Assembly: GCF_000485595.1 (NCBI RefSeq)
Contig: NW_014577119.1
Location: 857,477-898,090, forward strand
DNA length: 40,614 nucleotides
Reading direction: 5' to 3'
Origin: Priapulus caudatus
Taxonomy: Eukaryota; Priapulida; Priapulimorpha; Priapulimorphida; Priapulidae
This document shows positions 1 through 8,115 of this stretch, one piece after another (within the stretch, counting starts at the first letter, position 1; the number at the start of each line of letters is the position of its first letter). The position numbers and the translations under genes are program-made. The notes beneath the pieces were generated by a model. That model made no database searches. It worked only from the letters and a program-made list of their open reading frames with translations, and had not been told where the DNA came from.

Positions 1-93
1 TCCGTTAGCAGCTACAGGAGCTGGCGTCGAGGATGGAGACGTGTTGCCGGTGCTCACTGGCTTCCGAGGCGTCTTCTTGCTTCGGTCTACCAT
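1..93 (-). CDS. Possible N-terminus of a retroelement ORF, cut by the window edge
   Basis: On the minus strand an ATG at 93-91 opens a frame that runs off the left edge. Its 31 codons begin MVDRSKKTPRKPV and continue rich in Ser, Thr, Pro and Ala, a basic low-complexity N-terminus like those of many retroelement proteins. It lies about 100 bp downstream, in the same direction, of the hammerhead-like repeat at 196-282. Penelope-like elements often have partial tandem copies in which such a repeat precedes the ORF, so this could be the start of the next copy. No catalytic domain is visible. A second frame over the same bases (187-5) is open but looks less protein-like. Confidence 0.3.
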   Translation of the reverse strand, partial: MVDRSKKTPRKPVSTGNTSPSSTPAPVAANG

Positions 94-327
94 GGCGTAG
101 ACCGGTTCTGAACGCACTTTCTGACCTTCGAACATGGGCAAAGGTAAAGCACCACAGGTATTCACCAACCAATTGACAATACTGCATAGGAATCTTATAT
201 ATAACAGGGTTAATTTTTACTCAACCGTGAAGATTGGAAACGTACCGCTTACGTTTCGCCTCCTGCCAGGAGGCTTTCTCAAAGCTAACTGATGAGTATC
301 AGTTTTGACCACCAGATGGTGTGGCGG

Positions 328-797
328 TCAATTGCTTAGTCCACACGTGACTAAGCCTGTATCTCCCTCGTCCTGGTTGGTGTTCGGGGACTTGCGAATC
401 TAGATGGCCTCCTTAATCCAACGCCTGATTTTGATTGGCTCGCGATCGATGATCTTCGAAATCTCTCAATCGATAGTGTGATTGTCCTTCGCTACGTGGT
501 CAGTGATCGCAGATTTGGTGATTTCGGTAGCCGACTGTTTTCGTTGGGCCCTTGTGAACGATTTGGGTGCTACGGTGTCTACGTCCTTCTGTGTTCTTTA
601 AAGCAGGTTTCAAATTTTCGGCCGGTTTCTCCAATGTAACTTTTTTCACACATTGCACACGGTATCTTGTAGACACAGTCCGTAATGTTGTGCATATCTG
701 TTCTGTCCTTAGGGTGTACCAAAAGCCGTTTTAGGGTCTCAAACGGTCTAACTGTTGAAGCCACACCTGCATTTTTTAGGTGACGTTGAAAAAGAAG
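328..797 (-). pseudogene. Penelope-like GIY-YIG endonuclease domain, broken
   Basis: The domain would nick target DNA for retroelement integration. Visible are the linker LLVHPKDRTD, the GIY-like VYKIPC, the CAMC cysteine pair, the YIG motif in KSYIGETGRKFE, and FKEHRR. The position where this family normally has the catalytic Arg just before xKEH is Cys (FETCFKEH), which a CGC to TGC change would explain. The first frame ends at a TAG (581-579). Homology resumes in another frame with DVDTVAPKSF and runs to a TGA at 330-328, near the natural C-terminus. The listed upstream start of this frame is GTG, so the visible N-terminus is not a true start. Confidence 0.8.
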
Positions 798-858
798 TTG
801 AAAGTTGAGAAAGCCTCCTGGCAGGAGGCGAAACGTAAGCAGTACGTTTCCAATCTTC
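794..858 (+). ncRNA. Degenerate hammerhead-ribozyme-like motif in Penelope repeat
   Basis: Within the right-hand flanking repeat the plus strand can fold as a type I hammerhead. Stem I is GAAG.UUG pairing with CAA.CUUC. The core is UUGAGAAAG where CUGAUGA is expected. Stem II is CCUCC-UGGCA-GGAGG, followed by GAAA, and stem III is ACGU closed by a short loop. The GAAA box and stems II and III are intact; the CUGAUGA box appears to have lost one U and its first C, so cleavage activity is unlikely. Hammerheads are known in Penelope-like elements. The other copy (282-196, minus strand) has the same stems II and III but weaker stem I pairing. Confidence 0.45.
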
Positions 859-938
859 ACGGTTGAGTAAAAATGAACCCTGTTATATATATTAGTCTAC
901 CAACCGAATGAACTTATTTAATGAGTTGCATAGGATTC

Positions 939-944
939 TTTATT
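939..944 (-). promoter_or_regulatory. Candidate polyadenylation signal for the 866-codon gene
   Basis: TTTATT on the plus strand reads AATAAA on the minus strand, about 236 nt downstream of the stop codon at 1180. It is the first canonical hexamer I see on that side. The intervening 3' UTR would include the GGAT tetranucleotide tract at 950-1107. Confidence 0.35.
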
Positions 945-949
945 GTAAA

Positions 950-1107
950 TGGGTAGATGGATGGATGGATGGATGGTTTGATGGATGGATGGATGGATTG
1001 ATGGATGGACAGATGGTCTAATGAATAAACGAATGGATTGATGAATGGACAAATAGATGGATGGATGGATGCATGAATGAATCAATCGATAGATGGATGG
1101 ATGAATT
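950..1107. repeat. GGAT/ATGG tetranucleotide-rich tract
   Basis: Imperfect tandem GGAT units, interrupted by GTTT, GATT and AATA variants. The open frame read across it on the minus strand (Ile-His-Pro-Ser repeats) is a product of the repeat and not a gene. Confidence 0.9.
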
Positions 1108-1179
1108 TCAAAACTTGCAAAATGCACTAGTTATATAAAAATTATAAAAACATATATGACAATAGAAACAACTATGGTG

Positions 1180-3780
1180 CTATGGACTGCATTCACACAG
1201 TGCCTCATATTCAAATAAATTCTTCATGCGGGAGCAAGTACCTGTTTGCACTGCCACTGACAGAGTATCGTCTCCTCCCAGCAGTGTGGAATTTATCTCT
1301 GCGTAGCCTGGATCGTTGCTGTCAGGTGAACACGAACGCTCCTGCTTGCCAGATGAATGTGTCATGGTCACGCTGACCGCCTCATAGATATGTTCAGCTG
1401 GCATGGATTCCGCAAGAGAAGGTGTTTCTTGGAAAAAGGAAGCCTCGTACAGTGGGTTTCCATCTATGTGAGCCTCAGAGGAAACACCGGCACGCTGGTG
1501 TATGTGTTGCGACGATGTGGAGTGTATGCTGTTCCTTGCCAAACCCACATCGCGAATTTCACTAGAAGAATTTGCAGGCGATTTGTCTTCCACATCAACA
1601 TGCGATTGTTGAGCTTCGGGCACTCGGTCATTGGGAAGGATTTTGTCTTGCTTTAGTGAGTGATCGTACCCGCTTCTACTGATTTCAGTCCGGGCCGGAA
1701 TGCAGTTATTTTTTGTGTCGGTGCTAACATCAGGGTTGTGATCAAGTGGCTCTCGTCCTGGAGAGTTACCCATGAGGACACTGCCTTCAGCATGAACTGC
1801 TGGCATGGGCTGGATGCTCGCTAGCTTTAGGTTCTCGAGAAATTTCCGCTCCTCATTCATCGGCTCGTACACACCATAATCTGAATCGCTACCACTGCTG
1901 TCCTCCGTGTCGAGAGGCTGCGTTGCATCACTCAGAACTGCGACGACTCTGTGCGGAATCCGCTTGTGCATACCGTTCCGAACTCTCTCGGTCGTTATTT
2001 TCCGCTCGCCCTTCGGCTTGCATATTGCACAGTAGATTTTGTCGGGAACTCGTCTTATGTCCTCGACGGAATGTTTGTTGGCATGCGCGACGCTTATCTT
2101 CGTCAGTCCGCTGTCCGCTGCAGCCTCGTTACCTTCGGTCACTGCACGCTCAGTGGTGACCACATGAGCGTCTTTCCATTCGTCACCAAGCGGTCGCACT
2201 GAGCTGATATGCGTTGTCGCCGAGTCGTCTCCGTGGCAGCGGCAGTGGCAGCACGCGTAGGCGTTCACTCGTGAATCGAGCGAGGAGCTTTTCGAGAATC
2301 GAGAACTTCGGCGAGTTGCGACGCGATGCGGATCGGCGTGGATCACGCCGGCGTCGGGAGAGGTGGCTTCTTCTGTGCTGCGAGGAAAAGGATTACTATC
2401 AAGCCGAATGGATGCTCCACATTCTCGTGGATCGCGCTCATTCTGCATCGACAGCAACAAAGACGGAGCAGTTGATCTTTCACTTACATCGTCGCCAGAT
2501 TTTTTTATTACTCCTGCTGAACCGGCGCACACCCGATTAATTTGAGAGTTTTCTAAAGGCTCGTGCATCAGTGAAACATGGTCAAAGACTACGGCAGGTT
2601 CACAAACATTTGCTGAGGTGAGTCTGTGTGATCGTTCGCCACTCTGACCAAAAGACGCGGCGCTGTCCGACACGTGTAAATGTGTAGAAGAGGGTGGAAC
2701 ATGGTCAGTGATGACAGCGGGTTCACACACGGCCGACGAAATGACTCTCTGTCTCTGCGATCGCTCGGCACTCTGACCCCACAACGCGACACGATCTGAT
2801 ACGTGTAATTTGGCAGAAGACGGTAGGTGTTCTTTCGGTACATTCCGAGATGATGACTCACCCTGCACTGAATCTTGCAAGGGGACAGCAATGTTTGTGT
2901 TGTCACATACAAGGTGAACAAAGTCAGAATGCAATGACGACGTCGGTGACAAAGACGGTGACAGCGACGGTGACGAACTACGGCCGCAGGTCTCTACCTT
3001 TCCATCAACGCAGTCACGTACTACATCGGCGAGAACCGCGGCCAATACGTCGAAGCACGGACCGGACTTCTGTTTGGATTTAGATGCGGGTGTGAGAGCA
3101 GACTGCTGGAGCGTGGGTGTCTGTAAATCACGACACGCACGTTGGCGCGAGGGTTTGGCTGTCGTGAGATTGATGCCACATTCGTCCAGTATCAGCAGTT
3201 GATTGTCACCTTCGAGACCGGCTGCCGCTAGGTCCTCGTTGACCTGCGCACGCAGCCGTTCACTTAGCTTTAACTCAAGGCACTCGCCTTCGCTGATATC
3301 TTCCAGTGACAAGGCATTGCTCAGAACCTTCCTGTTTCGCATCACCTTGCCATGAGCTCCAGGAGCGGAACTGGTGGGACGATTTGTTGCGATTTTGTTT
3401 GAATGTGCCGTTCTTTTCGCATTACGATCAGCATTGGCATTTACCCCATCATTGTTATGCTCAAATCTGTCCAGAATTGCCTTGACCGAAGATGACTCGC
3501 GACTAGATTCCTTTGCGGCCATGTTACATTTTCTTGGTGCAGGAATAGGTACACCTGTCCTGGAACTCTTGGACATGAGGTTGGAATTTGATGATGGCAG
3601 GTCACATGCTACTGGCTCATAGTGCTCTTGCACATCATACCATGGCTGCTGTACTATCCGCTTGCCGTTGCCAAATAGAATGTCTCCATCAGCAGTCACT
3701 TCACATGGCTCCTGTTTTGCAAACATAGCAATGATTTTAGATTCTTCATTCAGACTTTGTTCGCGACGTGCAGAGCTCAT
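1180..3780 (-). CDS. Unrecognised 866-aa protein rich in tyrosine (SH2-type) motifs
   Basis: I do not recognise this gene. An ATG at 3780 has a favourable context (G at -3) and an in-frame TGA two codons upstream, so the start is firm unless an upstream exon joins in. No intron is needed. The protein looks largely disordered and hydrophilic. Tyrosine motifs typical of phosphorylation-dependent docking are Y48 (YDVQ), Y54 (YEPV), Y635/Y638 (YGVYEPM, a PI3-kinase p85-type YxxM), Y778 (YEAS), Y799 (YEAV), Y826 (YAEI, Src-SH2-like) and Y858 (YEAL). A proline-rich VPIPAPRK (77-84) resembles an SH3 ligand. Residues 320-361 and 363-402 are a tandem duplication (LHVSD...GQS.ERS...VCEPAV..DHV). A Cys/His cluster ACCHCRCH lies at 509-516 and a CxxC (YCAIC) at 583-587. 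Inference: an intracellular signalling adaptor. The frame is long, not repeat-derived and much longer than chance allows. Confidence 0.7.
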   Translation of the reverse strand: MSSARREQSLNEESKIIAMFAKQEPCEVTADGDILFGNGKRIVQQPWYDVQEHYEPVACDLPSSNSNLMSKSSRTGVPIPAPRKCNMAAKESSRESSSVKAILDRFEHNNDGVNANADRNAKRTAHSNKIATNRPTSSAPGAHGKVMRNRKVLSNALSLEDISEGECLELKLSERLRAQVNEDLAAAGLEGDNQLLILDECGINLTTAKPSRQRACRDLQTPTLQQSALTPASKSKQKSGPCFDVLAAVLADVVRDCVDGKVETCGRSSSPSLSPSLSPTSSLHSDFVHLVCDNTNIAVPLQDSVQGESSSRNVPKEHLPSSAKLHVSDRVALWGQSAERSQRQRVISSAVCEPAVITDHVPPSSTHLHVSDSAASFGQSGERSHRLTSANVCEPAVVFDHVSLMHEPLENSQINRVCAGSAGVIKKSGDDVSERSTAPSLLLSMQNERDPRECGASIRLDSNPFPRSTEEATSPDAGVIHADPHRVATRRSSRFSKSSSLDSRVNAYACCHCRCHGDDSATTHISSVRPLGDEWKDAHVVTTERAVTEGNEAAADSGLTKISVAHANKHSVEDIRRVPDKIYCAICKPKGERKITTERVRNGMHKRIPHRVVAVLSDATQPLDTEDSSGSDSDYGVYEPMNEERKFLENLKLASIQPMPAVHAEGSVLMGNSPGREPLDHNPDVSTDTKNNCIPARTEISRSGYDHSLKQDKILPNDRVPEAQQSHVDVEDKSPANSSSEIRDVGLARNSIHSTSSQHIHQRAGVSSEAHIDGNPLYEASFFQETPSLAESMPAEHIYEAVSVTMTHSSGKQERSCSPDSNDPGYAEINSTLLGGDDTLSVAVQTGTCSRMKNLFEYEALCECSP

Positions 3781-3980
3781 TTCTCACTGTATGATATGAT
3801 GGGAATGTCGATGACTAAAACAGACGATAGATCACCATTACTGATACATTATAGTGCGTATTTCACGAGAGTGATGACATTTACCGTAGACTGACATAAG
3901 TCACTATGAGAGCTGAAGATTTATGGTTTTCCCTAAGTTAAAAGAAGAAGCAAAATAAAGATAAGAAAATTATGAAGCAT

Positions 3981-4574
3981 TTAAAGGGATACTAGACTCC
4001 AGGATTTTACTGCATATAACTGTACTTACTGTATAACAAATCGTCTATACCCACACGTACTTGTTACCAGATACCTAATTTAATTGTTATAATTAATTAT
4101 ACATCAACGCCACAAAATTTGAACGGCGCCTTTGACACCCGCGAGCGTGCTGCCACCCTGAAAAAGTTGCGCATTTCCCAATATCTTTGCACATTACAGA
4201 CCGAGGGCTAATCACAAAGGTGCAATTGTATTTATACCAAAATACTATTTAACTGAACGATGTTCATTTTAGGAAAAATTTATCCACAATATAACTGAAA
4301 CTATATGTCGTTTATAATATATTACAATCCTTTTGCTTTTAAATTAATAAATAAGAAACACCCTCGGTCTGTGGCCTTTGGCTGAAAAGTCGTTTTGCGC
4401 AAATTTTCAGCTCATGCGCTTTGAGTGGCGCCACCGTCATTGTAATCAAACTGTAGTCATTAGTTTTAAAACATAAAAAAAAAATTCTAATGGTGATTGA
4501 GCCATGAAACTTTTTATGTAGCGTAATTTTAACCTGAAAATAATCCTAGAACCTAGAGTAAAGAATCACTTTAA
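3981..4574. mobile_element. TTAA-flanked short non-autonomous transposon
   Basis: TTAA occurs at both ends (3981-3984 and 4571-4574). Just inside, imperfect terminal inverted repeats read AGGGATACTAGACTCC on the left and, in reverse complement, AGTGATTCTTTACTC on the right. A 12-bp inner inverted repeat (CAGACCGAGGG / CCCTCGGTCTG) lies near 4197 and 4362. TTAA duplication is typical of piggyBac and Kolobok elements. There is no coding capacity. The boundary assignment rests on imperfect repeats. Confidence 0.5.
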
Positions 4575-5103
4575 TCACACTGTGAATTGATTCACAAAGA
4601 TCCACGTATCACAAAATAATTTATATTATATATATAAGTCTGCAGTCTGCCGATCGGTAGATTGCGCTGCGTGATCTTGAGAATGCACAGTGCAATCTTG
4701 AAATAGTGCAGATCGGAAGATTGCACGCAACACATACACTGATTGCTATTTAAGTAATTACCTGGTAGTGAATCACTATGTGTGGTGTGGTTGCTAGAGT
4801 GAGTAACTTATATTTGTATCGTAATACTAGTAACCAATTGCTATTGATTTTTTACCGAATCCGAGCTTACTTTAAGGCCACGAGAATGAAAGCCTGCGGC
4901 AGTTACTGTACGCGGGCTATAGTAGGCCTGTACCATAGTATTTGGACGCTCGCCCGAAACTGGACGCTCCTAAGTGCACATGCGCAGCATGCGCAGTAGT
5001 AACCTGCGCATCTCGCCCATCGAAAACGGTCGCAATAAACAAACATGGCGGCCAACCCGGTCACTCATGGAAACATTTGATTAAAACAATTTGCAATGTA
5101 GTA

Positions 5104-5888
5104 GGGTTTGTCTATATTCAGGCCGGTACAGGAGATAATTTTTGCATTTTTATCACGTGGTTTTGTGTTTTATAAACCAGATCAGATGTCAATTCGCCGT
5201 GTTCGCTGACGTCACTTTCCAGCTGTGAAAGAACGATGGTGAAGGAGCGAGAAGGAAAGAAGGGAGAAGGGGGTGGAGAAAGGAGGAGGGGAGAAGCTGG
5301 TGGAAGAGAGGAACGGGTGAGAAGGGGAAGGGAGAAGGTGGTGGAGAAAGAGAAAGAAGAGGAAGCTGCCGGTAAGAGGAGCGGGAGGAAGGAAGAAAGG
5401 TGTGGAGGAGGAAGAAGCTGTGAGAAGGAGGGGAGAAAGCTTGGTGAGAAGGAAGGAAGGGGAGAGGGAAAAGGTGGTTGCAGAGAGGAGGGAGAAGCTG
5501 GTGGCAGAAGGGGAGAGGGGGGGAGAAGCTCATGGGAGAAGGGGATGTGGTGTGGCCATCGAGGGGAGAAAAAAGGGCTGGTGGCTGGAAGGTGCGTGGA
5601 GAAGGGAGAACGTGGTGCCAGGGAGAAGGGCACCTCCCTGCCCACCTTCTCCACACCTCCTCCTTCTCACCACCTCCGTCCACCAGCTTCTCCCTCTCCT
5701 TCTCCGACCAGCTCTCCCCCTCCTCACCCCACCTTCTTGCCCTTCTCCCCCTCCTCCTTCTCCACCTAGCTTCTCCCCTCCTTCTCCACCGCGATTACAT
5801 CCGATTGGTTATAACACAAACCGACCAGCTGAAAAAAATATGCAAATTATCTCCGTATGGGTCTTGGCGCCTGAATATAGACACACCC
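5104..5888. repeat. Foldback with a polypurine arm and a polypyrimidine arm
   Basis: The outer parts pair (5104-5190 with 5790-5888; both carry TGTCTATATTCAGGC and GAGATAATTT in inverted orientation). Inside, the plus strand is almost pure purine (GAGAAGG-type units) to about 5636, then switches to pyrimidine (CTTCTCC-type units) to about 5790. The long open frames across it on both strands result from a sequence that lacks the bases needed for stop codons, so they are not genes. Confidence 0.8.
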
Positions 5889-5901
5889 CAAATGTAGTAA
5901 G

Positions 5902-6155
5902 GCTCATAGGTTCTATAGTCCCCAGGGTACTGCTGGAACGTACCCTGGTAACTTATCTTGATATGGTTAGGGTTAGGGTTAGGGTTAGGATTAGGGTTAG
6001 GGAAATTAGGGGCAATTAGGCGACTCCCTAGACTCATTAGTGGAGTAGGCGAGGACGGTCCGGCATATTAGATAGTACAGGGGTAGCGTTCCGGATATAC
6101 GACCGTACCCAGCGTACGTTCCGCCAGTACCCTGGGGGACACTAGACCCTCTCAG
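5902..6155. mobile_element. Telomere-repeat MITE, copy A
   Basis: About 254 bp with terminal inverted repeats that begin GCTCATAGG and contain CCCAGGGTACTGCTGGAACG, mirrored at the right end by CCAGTACCCTGGGGGAC. Subterminally it carries an array of TTAGGG units (5965-6002). The flanks ATGTAGTAAG and CTGTAGTTAA resemble a degraded 10-bp target-site duplication. Copy C at 24007-24226 has a perfect one. Confidence 0.7.
5965..6002. repeat. Interstitial TTAGGG array
   Basis: About six GGTTAG units, one with an A substitution, lie inside MITE copy A. They are internal to a mobile element and do not mark a chromosome end. Confidence 0.9.
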
Positions 6156-6390
6156 CTGTAGTTAAAAGTTAGTAAAGATGTTTATGTGTGTCAGGTTACA
6201 GCGCGAAACCAAAAGAAAAACAAGAGCATGGCTGACTATTTCCTACGGTCCTGCAAAAACAAGATTTAAACAACAACAAACCAAACGAGAAAAACAAAAA
6301 GAGCTGCGCGCCATGGCCCGCACTTAGGAGCCGTTCCAGTTTCGGGCGAGATGCAAATACTACGCGTAACAGGCTACTTAACGGAGTTCA

Positions 6391-6703
6391 TCTAGGGTCC
6401 TATGTCCCCCAGAGTACTGCCAAACGTACCCTGGTAACTATTTGGATATGGTTAGGGGTTAGGGTTAGGGAGGTAAGCGGTAGGCGATTGACCAAGACTA
6501 GTATAGATGGAGTAGGCCAAAGTACGGTCCGGTATACCGGAAAACGCTAACCCGATCCCTGGTACTATCTAATACTGACCGGACCGTACCGTCGCCTACT
6601 CCACGAACGAGCTCTAAGGAATCGCCAAGCTTAGTATAGCGGCGCTTACTCCCTAACCCTAACCCTAACCCATATCAAATAATTACCAGGGTACGTTCCG
6701 GCA
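6391..6703. mobile_element. Telomere-repeat MITE, copy B, palindromic with TTAGGG at both ends
   Basis: The left end (CTAGGGTCCTATGTCCCCC and then GTACTGCCAAACGTACCCTGG) matches the family terminal repeat. TTAGGG units follow at 6450-6470. The right half mirrors this with CCCTAA units at 6651-6670 and CCAGGGTACGTTCCGG. The whole unit is close to a palindrome centred near 6545. The right terminus is shortened compared with copies A and C. Confidence 0.65.
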
Positions 6704-6705
6704 TA

Positions 6706-6781
6706 GATACAATAATGTAACCCAAACCCAAGAGGATAGGGGTTACGCCTATCCTCTTGGGTTGGGTTACATTATTGTATC
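6706..6781. repeat. Near-perfect hairpin, ~34-bp arms, 7-bp loop
   Basis: The left arm starts GATACAATAATGTAACCCA and the right arm is its inverted copy ending ATTATTGTATC. One base is inserted and the loop is GGTTACG. It directly abuts MITE copy B. Confidence 0.9.
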
Positions 6782-7072
6782 GCAGAATGAGACGGTGGGG
6801 GCGAGGGGGGGATTCTAGGAACATGTTGCCGAAAGAAGGTGTTGTTGACCCGAAGTGCTCGAGCGCCAGATCGTGCGCGCCAGTTCCGCTGGCAAAGGCG
6901 CACGCGGACCGCGAGGACGGGAACGTCCTACGGACAGTATGCAGCGCTGCAGCTATGGACCGTGCGCCGAATAGCTTACTGCCGGCGCACGCATCCATAG
7001 CATGCCAAGCGAACAGTCCACAATTTTAGTGGCGGACACAGAGGGCAGACATTATGGGGACGTGAGAAACCA

Positions 7073-7585
7073 TGTTCAAGCTTGTTATAAAAACATAATG
7101 TCTCGTTTCGTAAACCTAGCATGATGTCACGCGAAATCACAGAAAGACTGACCGAAATTTTTCGTGTTCGCGAACCTTGCCCAGGGAATGACAATGGCTG
7201 CAAGGACAAGAGGCGTATATAGACTGGCGACTCACTCCCACCTCGATTACCCATCGAGTTGACTAAGGCTAAGCGCAAGAGGTGGAAGCGAGCTTGCAGT
7301 CGTGCGCTATAGGGGCGCCAGGCGGCCGCCACTGCCTTTTTTTCCACCACGAGGGTGCAAAAACCTTTTCTTTTTTTATTCTTCCCGGCGTACCGGGAGC
7401 CTCGGCCATGGAACGTTGCAAAAACGATTGCAGGTTGTTGCCGGCTGACAGCCATTTCCATTACTGGGCCAAGGTTCGCGCCGAACGCGAGGGAGAATTT
7501 CGTCAGTCTGTGTGATTTCGCATGACAAGCGTCGGTTTACGAACAAGAGACGAATTATGTTTTTATAAACAACGTGAATACTGTT
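7073..7585. repeat. Foldback with ~140-bp diverged arms
   Basis: The left arm (7073-7215) and right arm (about 7430-7585) are inverted copies sharing TATAAAAACATAAT, CGTAAACC, ATGCGAAATCACA or CACGCGAAATCACA, and a CGCGAACCTTG.CCCAG block. The arms carry small indels, so the duplication is old. The two overlapping minus-strand open frames here (7461-6976 and 7852-7376) show no recognisable domain and I do not call them genes. Confidence 0.8.
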
Positions 7586-7904
7586 GTTCAAGTGAGAAGA
7601 AACAAAGATGCGAAGCTGTTGAATGTGTATATCGTGCTGTGAAGGTTTCAAATTAAGGTGCCGCAGCGTCTGAGCCGAATTTTGCCAGCACGCTTTCCTA
7701 CCTGCTATTATATATTTGTGTAAGGCGTGCAACAGTCGCGCCCGCGAGATAATGCCACGGCAGGCGTACGTTGGACGTAGGATTTCGACGGAAATTGGAC
7801 AGAAACTCGGCAATAATAGGTCAAAAGAGTAGGCCTCTGCTATAAGAAACATGAAGAAGTGTAGTAAATAGAATTCGTATTTATTAGCATTATATTTTAT
7901 TTAT

Positions 7905-8115
7905 ATTTTAGTAGGAGTACTAGTTAAACACTAACAGGAGTCGTCATATTAATATTAAGTAACTTACTAGTACGTAACAAGTTTGTCATTATTAGCTCCT
8001 GGTAGTAACTAGTACTAGTACTAGTTATTACCTGTAGTACTAGTAGTCCTGGTACTTAGTAGTACTAGTAGATAGTACTAGTAGTTACTTACTACTACTA
8101 GTAATTATGTAACAT
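7905..8115. repeat. ACTAGT/TAGTACTAG-rich tract
   Basis: A degenerate run of TAGT and ACTAGT units, many self-complementary. A second block lies at 8934-8977. Between them (8116-8933) I see a short TA run near 8190 and no gene. Confidence 0.85.

Larger units (their letters stand above)
196..891 (-). mobile_element. Decayed Penelope-like retroelement fragment with inverted flanking repeats
   Basis: This is the 3' part of a Penelope-like element on the minus strand, bounded by an 87-bp repeat present in opposite orientations at 196-282 and 805-891. The coding part (about 797-328) matches the C-terminal end of Penelope proteins: a linker with LLVHPKDR, then a GIY-YIG nuclease, then a tail with SAITDHVAKDNHTID and REPIKIRRWIKEAI. 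The reverse transcriptase part is absent. The copy is dead: it has a frameshift near 580 and two in-frame stops in the tail, one at a position where this family normally has Trp (before IRKSP). Confidence 0.8.
4921..6381. mobile_element. 1.46-kb element with ~58-bp terminal inverted repeats, holding nested repeats
   Basis: The left arm (4921-4978) and right arm (6321-6381) are diverged inverted copies that share CTCGCCCGAAACTGGA and CTCCTAAGTGC. Between them lie a purine/pyrimidine foldback (5104-5888) and a complete telomere-repeat MITE (5902-6155). No transposase is visible. It may be a non-autonomous DNA element that received later insertions. I could not fix a target-site duplication. Confidence 0.55.

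Noticed and set aside
579-860. A stand-alone small GIY-YIG nuclease gene
   Set aside because: The listed start is GTG, the sequence before it is the flanking repeat, the catalytic Arg is replaced, and homology continues past a frameshift as a Penelope tail.
5236-6019. Lys/Glu/Arg/Gly-rich and Pro/Ser-rich proteins of up to 205 codons
   Set aside because: They lie on a polypurine/polypyrimidine foldback where stop codons cannot easily form; frames are open on both strands at once.
5965-6670. A true chromosome end or telomere boundary
   Set aside because: The TTAGGG arrays are short, occur in both orientations, are internal to MITE copies, and genes continue on both sides.
6976-7852. Two minus-strand frames of 161 and 158 codons as genes
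   Set aside because: They fall on the arms and loop of a diverged foldback, overlap each other, and show no domain.
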